Origin: an uncultured Thermomicrobiales bacterium
GTDB taxonomy: Bacteria > Chloroflexota > Chloroflexia > Thermomicrobiales > Thermomicrobiaceae
Assembly (NCBI GenBank): GCA_937891245.1
Contig: CALAGB010000554.1
Span: 1-15,872, forward strand
DNA: 15,872 nt
Direction: 5' to 3'
Shown: positions 9,784 through 15,872 of the stretch, piece by piece
Numbering within the stretch: the stretch's first letter is position 1
Layout of the letters: each line of letters opens with the position of its first letter
Position numbers and translations under genes: made by a program
The notes under the pieces: model-generated
Databases searched by the model: none
The model's input: the letters and a program-made list of their open reading frames with translations, nothing else
What the model was told of the DNA's origin: nothing

Positions 9784-10347
9784 ATGCGCGAAGCAGCAAC
9801 TCGTTGGCACGGAACGACAATCCTCGGAGTCATGCGAAACGGTGAGGTCGCCATCGCGGGCGATGGGCAGGTGACCTTTGGCGATGTCGTGATGAAAAAC
9901 ACGGCGCGCAAGATCCGTGTGCTCGCCTCAGGCCGCGTCGTCGCCGGGTTCGCCGGTGCCGTGGCTGATGCCTTGACGTTGATCGAAAAGTTCGAAGGGC
10001 AGCTGCGCGATTCGGGCGACAACCTGTTGCGCGCCGCCGTCGAACTCGCCAAGGAATGGCGTTCCGATCGCTACTTGCGGCGCCTCGAGGCCCAACTGCT
10101 CATCGGCGACAGCGAACACTTGCTCGTCATCTCGGGCGAAGGCGACGTGTTGGAGCCGGACGACGGGGTCGTCGCGATCGGCACGGGCGGCGCCTACGCC
10201 ACGGCTGCCGCGCGAGCCCTGTTGCGCCACACCGAGATGAGCGCCGAGGAGATCGTCCGCGCGGCAATGGAGATAACCGCTGACCTCTGCATCTTCACCA
10301 ACGGGAACATATTGATCGAGGTAACCAGGCAGTCCGATGAATCGTAA
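9784..10347 (+). CDS. hslV: HslV (ClpQ) peptidase subunit of the HslUV protease
   Basis: The proteolytic chamber of the two-part, ATP-dependent HslUV protease, an N-terminal-threonine hydrolase related to proteasome beta subunits. The ATG at 9784 (with AGGTGG just upstream) gives 187 residues; a TTG start at 9757 would be odd. The sequence HGTTILGV (9-16) shows that a 10-residue propeptide must be removed to free the nucleophile Thr11. Other landmarks are GDGQVTFGD (26-34), the catalytic-type lysine K43 in ARK, GFAGAVADALTL (55-66), GEGDVLEP (118-125) and AIGTGGAYA (131-139). In the last motif Thr134 replaces the Ser seen in the E. coli enzyme. Its 3' end overlaps hslU by 11 bases. Confidence 0.94.
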   Translation: MREAATRWHGTTILGVMRNGEVAIAGDGQVTFGDVVMKNTARKIRVLASGRVVAGFAGAVADALTLIEKFEGQLRDSGDNLLRAAVELAKEWRSDRYLRRLEAQLLIGDSEHLLVISGEGDVLEPDDGVVAIGTGGAYATAAARALLRHTEMSAEEIVRAAMEITADLCIFTNGNILIEVTRQSDES

Positions 10348-11785
10348 CGTGCAATCCGAACGAGAACGCCTCTTCCCGAACCTCGGCGAGATCGAGCAGG
10401 AGCTGACTCCCCGCCGTATCGTCGATCAACTCGACCGCTTCATCATCGGGCAGCATGATGCCAAGCGTGCCGTCGCCATCGCGCTGCGCAATCGCTGGCG
10501 ACGCCAGCAGCTGGACGACGACACGCAACGCGAGATTCTGCCGAAGAATATCCTGATGATCGGCCCAACCGGCGTCGGCAAGACGGAAATCGCCCGTCGG
10601 GTAGCACGCATCGTTGACGCGCCGTTCGTCAAGGTCGAGGCCACCAAATACACTGAGGCGGGCTACGTCGGCCGTGATGTTGAATCGATCATCCGCGATC
10701 TCGTCGATACCGGGGTAAATACGCTGCATACGCGGCATCTGGAGGCGGTGCGCGGAGACGCCCGCGAAGCCGCGATCCAACGGCTGGCCGACATGCTCGT
10801 GGAGCAAGACAAGTCGCTGCCGCGCGCGGTGCCGGGCGCGGCGACAGACGGTGAAAACCCGGCCATGCCGAAGACCGATGCGGCCGTCAAGCGGCGCCTG
10901 ACCCGTCGACGCAAGCGAATGCTCGATCTGCTGTCACGCGATGCGCTCGACGATGAGATGGTCGAAATCGATCTCGAAAGCGGCTTCGAAGCGACGATTT
11001 CGCCGAACGAGGGGCACGCGCAGGTCACCATCGAAGAAGCTCAGGAGAGCCTTAACGACTTCTTCGAAGATCTGATGGTGCAAAAACGCTCGCGTCGTGT
11101 GTCGGTGCGTGAAGCGCGCCGGATTCTGACCGAGCAGGAGGCGCACCGGCTGGTTGACTACGATGCCGTCATCGAAAACGCGATCAAACAAGCGGAAGAA
11201 GCAGGCATCGTCTTCATCGACGAGATCGACAAGACGATCAACCCGGGTGGCGAATACGGGCCGGATGTATCGGGCGAGGGCGTCCAGCGGGATCTGCTGC
11301 CGATCGTAGAAGGGTCGGTGGTCATGACTCGTTACGGACCGGTGCGGACCGATCACGTCCTCTTTGTCGCGGCCGGCGCCTTTCATTCGGTGCGACCGTC
11401 CGACCTGATTCCGGAACTGCAGGGGCGCTTCCCGATTCGCGTCGAGTTGAACAGCCTCTCGCAGGACGATCTCGAGGCGATCCTGCGTGAGCCGGAAAAC
11501 GCGCTCACCAAGCAGTACCAGCAACTGCTGCAAGCAGACGGCGTCACGATCGAGTTCACCGACGACGGCATTCGCGAGATCGCCCGCATGGCGGCCGAAG
11601 TGAATGAGCGCACCGAGGACATCGGCGCGCGTCGCCTCTACACGCTCGTCGAACGGGTGCTGGAAGATGTCTCCCTCGAGGCTCCGGAACTGGCCGGCGA
11701 TCAGGTCGTCGTTGACGCCGACTACGTGCGCGAGCGCGTCGAAGAGATCGCAACAAACGACGACATCAGCAACTTCATTCTGTGA
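10337..11785 (+). CDS. hslU: HslU (ClpY) ATPase subunit of the HslUV protease
   Basis: A AAA+ unfoldase that feeds substrates to HslV. The 482 residues exceed the roughly 440 usual because of a longer N-terminus (about 22 residues before TPRRIVDQLD) and the length of the intermediate domain. Motifs: FIIGQHDAKRAVAIALRNRW (35-54), Walker A GPTGVGKT (76-83), pore loop GYVG (109-112), Walker B VFIDEID (292-298), the RPSDLIPELQGRFPIRVEL region with the arginine finger (about 353-371) and sensor II GARRL (430-434). The intermediate domain (about 115-290) includes a basic patch RRLTRRRKR (186-194). The C-terminal tail DDISNFIL is the element that docks into HslV. It overlaps hslV by 11 bases and lacks a strong Shine-Dalgarno, so translation is probably coupled. 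Confidence 0.96.
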   Translation: MNRNVQSERERLFPNLGEIEQELTPRRIVDQLDRFIIGQHDAKRAVAIALRNRWRRQQLDDDTQREILPKNILMIGPTGVGKTEIARRVARIVDAPFVKVEATKYTEAGYVGRDVESIIRDLVDTGVNTLHTRHLEAVRGDAREAAIQRLADMLVEQDKSLPRAVPGAATDGENPAMPKTDAAVKRRLTRRRKRMLDLLSRDALDDEMVEIDLESGFEATISPNEGHAQVTIEEAQESLNDFFEDLMVQKRSRRVSVREARRILTEQEAHRLVDYDAVIENAIKQAEEAGIVFIDEIDKTINPGGEYGPDVSGEGVQRDLLPIVEGSVVMTRYGPVRTDHVLFVAAGAFHSVRPSDLIPELQGRFPIRVELNSLSQDDLEAILREPENALTKQYQQLLQADGVTIEFTDDGIREIARMAAEVNERTEDIGARRLYTLVERVLEDVSLEAPELAGDQVVVDADYVRERVEEIATNDDISNFIL

Positions 11786-11852
11786 GTCGTAACCGGCAAC
11801 CTGCCATCCGCAAAACCGCTATCATCTAGGCCGGGCAGATCGAACCCAATGG

Positions 11853-11859
11853 GGAGGGG
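11853..11859 (+). promoter_or_regulatory. Shine-Dalgarno GGAGGGG that selects a TTG start
   Basis: GGAGGGG lies five bases before the TTG at 11865. The nearby ATG at 11861 is only one base away from it and opens a different frame that stops after 12 codons, so TTG is the functional start of the glycosyltransferase. Confidence 0.6.
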
Positions 11860-11864
11860 AATGC

Positions 11865-12557
11865 TTGCAGACGATCTCTGTCGTGATTCCGGTCTATAAC
11901 GAGGCGCAAACGATCAGCGAGATTCTGCGACAGGTTCGCGCCGTCGAGCTGCCGTACGAGCGTGAACTGATCGTCGTCGACGATTATTCGACCGACGGCA
12001 CACGCGAAACGCTCGAAAAGGAGGCGCAAGAGCATGGGGATACGCGCGTCTTCCTGCACGCGCAGAATCTCGGCAAAGGCGCCGCTGTTCGCACCGGCTT
12101 GAAACAGGTCTCCGGCGATGTCGTCATCATTCAGGACGCCGATCTCGAATATGATCCCCGCGATTACGTCAAGCTATTGCGTCCCATCGAGGAAGGACGC
12201 ACCAATGTCGTTTATGGTTCGCGTTTCCTCGGCGAACACAAGGCGATGTATTTTTGGCACACTCTGGGCAATAAGCTACTGACACTTACGACCAATGTGA
12301 TGTTCGATACGACGCTCACCGACATGGAAACCTGCTACAAGGTGTTCACAATCGACATCGCTCGATCGCTGAAACTGAAGTCGAACCGCTGGGGTTTCGA
12401 TCCGGAGATTACGGCCAAGATCCTCAAACGCGGCCATCGCATTTACGAAGTACCGATCGCCTATAACGGCCGCGAATTCTGGGAGGGGAAGAAGATTTCG
12501 TGGAAAGACGGCATCACCGTGATGGGCACGCTCATCCGCTATCGCTTCCTCAACTGA
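11865..12557 (+). CDS. Family 2 glycosyltransferase, dolichyl/polyprenyl-phosphate mannosyltransferase type
   Basis: A soluble GT-A enzyme of the DPM1-like group, which transfers a sugar (often mannose from GDP-mannose) to a polyprenyl phosphate on the inner face of the membrane. The 230-residue length is that of the catalytic domain alone, with no C-terminal membrane helices. Landmarks: SVVIPVYNEA (5-14), IVVDDYSTDGT (36-46), NLGKGAAVRTGL (68-79), the metal-binding QDADLEYDP (90-98), YGSRFLG (117-123) and LTDMETCYKVF (151-161). The start is TTG. It lies 79 bases after hslU and 28 bases before the ROK kinase. ManC at 5785-6882 could supply its donor. Donor and acceptor are inferred from family likeness; glucose transfer is a real alternative. 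Confidence 0.85.
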   Translation: MQTISVVIPVYNEAQTISEILRQVRAVELPYERELIVVDDYSTDGTRETLEKEAQEHGDTRVFLHAQNLGKGAAVRTGLKQVSGDVVIIQDADLEYDPRDYVKLLRPIEEGRTNVVYGSRFLGEHKAMYFWHTLGNKLLTLTTNVMFDTTLTDMETCYKVFTIDIARSLKLKSNRWGFDPEITAKILKRGHRIYEVPIAYNGREFWEGKKISWKDGITVMGTLIRYRFLN

Positions 12558-12585
12558 TCACCCAGCGTGAAGCGCGAGGCTGATC

Positions 12586-13557
12586 ATGGCAGATCTGGCG
12601 ATCGCCGTCGATCTCGGCGGCACCAACATTCGTGCCGCGCTCGTCGATGACGGCGGCAAGATTCGTCATTTGGTCAGTCGCCCGACCCAGGGGCAGGATG
12701 GCCCGGAGGCGGTGCTTGATCGCGTGGCCGCGCTCGTCGGCGAGGTCGTCGCGCACGAGCAGCCGGGGCCGGAGGTCGAGGTCGGTGTCGTCGCGCCGGG
12801 GACCGTCGACCCGGACGAAGGGATCGTCCATTACGGTCCGAACATTCGCGACTGGCACGACGTGCATCTGCGGGACATTCTGGCGCTGAGCCTCAACCGC
12901 ACCGTCCTGATCGGCAACGACGCCAACGCCGCCGCGCTTGGCGAAGCGCGCTTCGGTTCCGACAAGCGCGTGCAGCATCTCATTTACATCGGGCTCGGTA
13001 CCGGCGTCGGTGGCGGCGTCATCTCCGGAGGGCAGCTCATCACCGGCAAGCGCGGCTTCGGCGGTGAACTCGGGCATGTCGCGATCGATCCGAACGGTCC
13101 GCGCTGCACCTGCGGCGGTATCGGCTGCGTCGAGGCGTACGCCAGCGGTTGGGCCATCGTGCGCGATGGCGAACTCCTGGTCCGCTCGCTCCGCTCCGAG
13201 GTGCTGGCACGCATGGCGCAGAGCGGACCTATGACCCCGCGAATGGTGGCGCAAGCGGCCGAGGCGGGCGATCCAGCGGCGATCGCGATTTTCGACCGGG
13301 CCGCTCGTGCGCTGGCCGTTGGGCTGGGTGGACTTGTCAACATCTTCAACCCCGAAGTGATCGTCATCGGCGGTGGTGTCGCCAAAGCCGGTGATCTGAT
13401 CTTCAAACCACTCCGCGACACCTTGCCGGACTACACAATGCCGTCGATCTACGACGGCGTTACGATTCGCCAGTCATCGCTGGAAGAGCACACCGGGATC
13501 TACGGAGCCGCCGCGCTCGTCTTTCACGCGCGGGAACAGTCGCCGGGCAACCAGTAG
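12586..13557 (+). CDS. ROK family sugar kinase, probable glucokinase
   Basis: A cytoplasmic kinase of the ROK family (repressor, ORF, kinase) without the N-terminal helix-turn-helix of ROK repressors, hence an enzyme. The 323-residue length fits glucokinase. Visible features: phosphate-binding AVDLGGTNIRAALV (7-20), catalytic D112 in GNDANAAALGE (110-120), GLGTGVGGG (136-144), the sugar-binding GELGH (160-164) and the zinc-binding H164 with C174, C176 and C181 in CTCGGIGC. A second glycine loop IGGGVA is at 261-266. The ATG at 12586 has GAGG six bases upstream. It sits 28 bases after the glycosyltransferase and only seven bases before the binding-protein gene. Fructokinase or N-acetylmannosamine kinase are close relatives, so substrate identity is uncertain. 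Confidence 0.9.
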   Translation: MADLAIAVDLGGTNIRAALVDDGGKIRHLVSRPTQGQDGPEAVLDRVAALVGEVVAHEQPGPEVEVGVVAPGTVDPDEGIVHYGPNIRDWHDVHLRDILALSLNRTVLIGNDANAAALGEARFGSDKRVQHLIYIGLGTGVGGGVISGGQLITGKRGFGGELGHVAIDPNGPRCTCGGIGCVEAYASGWAIVRDGELLVRSLRSEVLARMAQSGPMTPRMVAQAAEAGDPAAIAIFDRAARALAVGLGGLVNIFNPEVIVIGGGVAKAGDLIFKPLRDTLPDYTMPSIYDGVTIRQSSLEEHTGIYGAAALVFHAREQSPGNQ

Positions 13558-13564
13558 GACAGCC

Positions 13565-15412
13565 ATGGTGTCGTCGCACTCCAATGTCGCCGCGACCAAC
13601 GCGAGCGCGCACCAGCCTGAACATCGTTTGCACCGGCTGCGTTTGACGCGACGCCAAGCGCTCCGTTCGCTCGCGATCGCACCGCTTGCGGTGGTCGCCG
13701 CCTGTCGACGCGGTGGATCACAAGTCGAGGCGACCGGCACGGTCGAGCAGCCGATCGTGCTGCCGCCGACACCCACCCGATCGGCAACGGCCCCTGCCAC
13801 ACCTCCTCCGAAGCAGGTCACGCCGGTGCCGAGCGCGGTGCCGACCGGAACACCCGCGCCACTGGCCCAGATCCTGTACCGCGGCGGCTTCCTGAACGAA
13901 CCGAGCAGCCACGACTTTAACGCCAACCTCTCTTGCGGCGGCGATCCATCGCTCTGGAGCGGTCTGTTGACGCTCAACACTGACCTGACGCCGATGGCCG
14001 ACTGGGCGACCAGTTGGGAGCCGAGCGACGACGCCGCACGCTGGACATTTCACTTACGCCAGGGAAACCATGGCTGGTCCAACGGACAGCCGGTCACCGC
14101 GCATGATTTCGTCTGGTCGTGGCAACGCTTGCTCGATCCGTCGACGAACGCGCCGCATGCCTGGCTTCTCTACGATCTGGTCAACGCTCAGGAGATCCAC
14201 CGAGGTGAGCTTCCGCCAGATCAGTTGGGGGTTAAGGCGGTCAACGACTGGACGCTCGAAGTTGATCTCGTCGGCCCGCGCATCTATTTTCCGGCCATCG
14301 TGGCGACGGTCGGCACCGCACCCGCTTATCGACCGGCGGTGGAGCAATACGGCCCGCAATGGACCGAACCGGGCAAGATCGTCAGTAACGGACCGTTCAC
14401 CCTGCAAGACTGGCAACACGAGATGCAATGGTCGACCGCGCGGAGCGCCAACTACTGGAATGCCGGCAACGTGACACTGGTCGATACGGTCGTGCCGCTC
14501 ACCCCGGCCGAAAAGCACGCCGCACCTTATTTCGACTTCAGTGTCGACTTCCTGCCGGTTCAAGCTGCCGATCTTGCCAGCGTACGGTCGATCTCGGATA
14601 TCGGCGGCACGCTCACCGGATCGGTCGACCCGACCGTCTGGTTCCTGATTATCGCCCCGCAAATCGCGCCATTTGATGATGTGCGGGTGCGCCAGGCGAC
14701 GGCCCACGCCATCGATCGCTCCCGGTTGGTCCAACTCTCGGAGGGGCGTGCTGGGCCGGCCCGCTCGCTCCTTCCGACCACATTTCCCGGGCGGGTGAAG
14801 GATGACGCCATTGGTTCACTGCAAGATTTCGATGTCGACAAAGCGCTCAAACTGCTGGCCGGCACTCCCTATGCCGGAGGCACCAACTGGCCACCGGTCA
14901 CGCTGCTGATGACCGATACGTCCGAGGTTGCCACGCTCCTGGCGAACGATTGCGCGGCGCAGCTGAGTGAAAATATCGGAATGCAGGTCGATCTCACCAT
15001 CGTCTCGCCCACTGAGTACGATGCCGCACTCAAGGACGGCTCCGCCGGCATCTTCTGGAAGCGCTGGGATTTCATGTACGCCGACGCCAACAACGGCTAC
15101 GCCGATGCCTTCTACCCGGTCGGCACGTCCGAGTCACGGCTACCGGCACCACCGCCATCCCTTGGCGAACTGGTCGGGCGCGGTAAAGTGGAGCCGAATC
15201 CGGATGCCCGAGCCGCGATCTATCGCGACGTCGAAATCGCGCTGCAAACGAACGTGAGCTACATCCCGCTCGCCTATCCGATCACCTTCTATCTCGTACG
15301 CCCCTGGGTTGCCGGTTTTCCGCTGGCCAGCGATTCCTCGCTCCTGCAACCGGGCACGCTCTTTACCCGGCTAACAAGTCTCGTCAACATACAAAATCGG
15401 CCGCTCTCCTAA
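13565..15412 (+). CDS. Oligopeptide ABC transporter substrate-binding lipoprotein (SBP family 5, OppA-like)
   Basis: An extracytoplasmic binding protein that would deliver peptides to an Opp-type permease. The N-terminus has a twin-arginine signal, RLTRRQALRSLA (26-37), a hydrophobic stretch and a lipobox ending at C47 (VAAC). It is therefore probably exported folded by Tat and lipid-anchored. Residues 55-100 form a Thr/Pro/Ala-rich linker that would hold the domain away from the membrane. The SBP5 fold follows: LYRGGFLNEPSSHDFN (104-119), the OppA-typical WSNGQPVTAHDFVWSWQRLL (171-190), VSNGPFTLQDW, and the C-terminal half with FDDVRVRQATAHAID. The total of 615 residues is on the long side for the family. 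No permease gene is nearby; the OppD/OppF genes are at 340-2371. Confidence 0.92.
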   Translation: MVSSHSNVAATNASAHQPEHRLHRLRLTRRQALRSLAIAPLAVVAACRRGGSQVEATGTVEQPIVLPPTPTRSATAPATPPPKQVTPVPSAVPTGTPAPLAQILYRGGFLNEPSSHDFNANLSCGGDPSLWSGLLTLNTDLTPMADWATSWEPSDDAARWTFHLRQGNHGWSNGQPVTAHDFVWSWQRLLDPSTNAPHAWLLYDLVNAQEIHRGELPPDQLGVKAVNDWTLEVDLVGPRIYFPAIVATVGTAPAYRPAVEQYGPQWTEPGKIVSNGPFTLQDWQHEMQWSTARSANYWNAGNVTLVDTVVPLTPAEKHAAPYFDFSVDFLPVQAADLASVRSISDIGGTLTGSVDPTVWFLIIAPQIAPFDDVRVRQATAHAIDRSRLVQLSEGRAGPARSLLPTTFPGRVKDDAIGSLQDFDVDKALKLLAGTPYAGGTNWPPVTLLMTDTSEVATLLANDCAAQLSENIGMQVDLTIVSPTEYDAALKDGSAGIFWKRWDFMYADANNGYADAFYPVGTSESRLPAPPPSLGELVGRGKVEPNPDARAAIYRDVEIALQTNVSYIPLAYPITFYLVRPWVAGFPLASDSSLLQPGTLFTRLTSLVNIQNRPLS

Positions 15413-15428
15413 TCAGCGTGATCTGGTC

Positions 15429-15457
15429 CTGTCATCCAATAACGATATGACGATAAT
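15429..15457 (+). promoter_or_regulatory. Possible promoter of the second aminotransferase gene
   Basis: CTGTCA (15429-15434) and GATAAT (15452-15457) are 17 bases apart; four of six and five of six bases match the consensus. A leader of about 100 nt would precede the ATG at 15564. It contains a short hairpin (ACGGC-tca-GCCGT, 15510-15522). No T-box or attenuator features are visible. Confidence 0.35.
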
Positions 15458-15563
15458 TGGCTGTCGACGGCCTACGGTACACCAGCTATGCTTGGGGCCT
15501 GAATGGAAGACGGCTCAGCCGTATGGTGGTGTTCGGGCCGGCGAATCATATGGAGGTCACACG

Positions 15564-15872
15564 ATGGCGCAAGGGCATCCCAAGTTCCTCTGGTGGAATG
15601 GCAGGCAGGTGCCGTGGGAAGAGGCTACGGTCCATGTGACGGATCTTGGTTGGTCGACGGTGGGCGCGATTTTCGAAGGGATCCGTGCCTACTGGAATCC
15701 CGATCAGGAAGAGGCCTACATCTTCCGTCTTCCAGAGCATATGAAGCGTTTCGGCCAGTCGATGAAGGTCGTGCGGCTACAGCAGGACTATTCGACTGAA
15801 ACGCTGATGGATGCGATCGTTTCGCTCGTGCGCGCCAACGATTCGCGTGAGGACACCTACATCCGCCCGCTC
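15564..15872 (+). CDS. Branched-chain aminotransferase-like protein, N-terminal part (cut by window edge)
   Basis: The first 103 residues of a fold-type IV aminotransferase, a paralogue of the gene at 2755-3687. The ATG at 15564 has GGAGGT six bases upstream, an ideal start. Shared landmarks are VPWEEATVHV (16-25), IFEGIRAYW (36-44), IFRLPEHMKRF near residues 53-63 and YIRPL at the very end. Compared with the first copy it keeps the same motif order, but the N-terminal strand (KFLWWNGRQ) and the GIR loop differ, so it is a separate lineage and not a recent duplicate. The PLP lysine and the C-terminal half are outside the window, so function beyond the class cannot be fixed; branched-chain aminotransferase is most likely. 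Confidence 0.85.
   Translation, partial: MAQGHPKFLWWNGRQVPWEEATVHVTDLGWSTVGAIFEGIRAYWNPDQEEAYIFRLPEHMKRFGQSMKVVRLQQDYSTETLMDAIVSLVRANDSREDTYIRPL

Noticed and set aside
15503..15566. A Trp-containing frame (MEDGSAVWWC...) upstream of the second aminotransferase, considered as an attenuator leader peptide
   Set aside because: It does not stop before the gene but runs on for 98 codons through it in another frame. It has no good Shine-Dalgarno, and Trp codons would not suit a branched-chain gene.

Overview
This window reads as high-GC bacterial chromosome with densely packed housekeeping and transport genes. It has no tRNA, rRNA, CRISPR array, insertion sequence or phage gene that I can see. The gene set suggests a Chloroflexota (Thermomicrobia-like) bacterium: a dprA/topA/hslVU neighbourhood, a Tat-type lipoprotein with a long Thr/Pro-rich linker, a ROK kinase, and frequent GTG/TTG starts. 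That taxonomic guess is inference from gene content only.

Layout. Positions 1-4524 lie on the minus strand. Reading in transcription order, an HpaI-type aldolase (3763-4524) is followed by a branched-chain aminotransferase (2755-3687). After a 383-base gap holding a good sigma70-type promoter (2529-2557) come two oligopeptide ABC-transporter ATPases, oppD then oppF, and then the start of an M50 site-2 protease that runs off the left edge. From 4622 on everything reads on the plus strand. A clear promoter (4622-4651) precedes dprA, followed by manC, topA, a small unrecognised 83-codon gene, hslV, hslU, a dolichyl-phosphate-mannose-synthase-like glycosyltransferase, a ROK sugar kinase and an oligopeptide-binding lipoprotein. 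A second branched-chain aminotransferase-like gene runs off the right edge.

How the genes fit together. OppD and OppF would power an oligopeptide importer, but no permease genes are present; a peptide-binding lipoprotein sits 11 kb away. ManC makes GDP-mannose, and the glycosyltransferase is of the type that moves mannose from GDP-mannose to a polyprenyl phosphate, so the two could feed envelope glycosylation. HslV and HslU form the proteasome-like protease. DprA and TopA handle DNA during transformation and supercoiling.

Most worth a second look: (1) the short gene between topA and hslV, where a xerC-type recombinase often sits. It has a textbook Shine-Dalgarno, a 12-bp hairpin just upstream, and a possible 9-codon leader peptide coupled to it by an ATGA overlap. 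(2) The opp promoter and its roughly 150-nt leader. (3) The back-to-back promoters between the aldolase and dprA. (4) Several start codons that need correction (GTG or TTG). I found no clear evidence of a wholly new multi-gene system.
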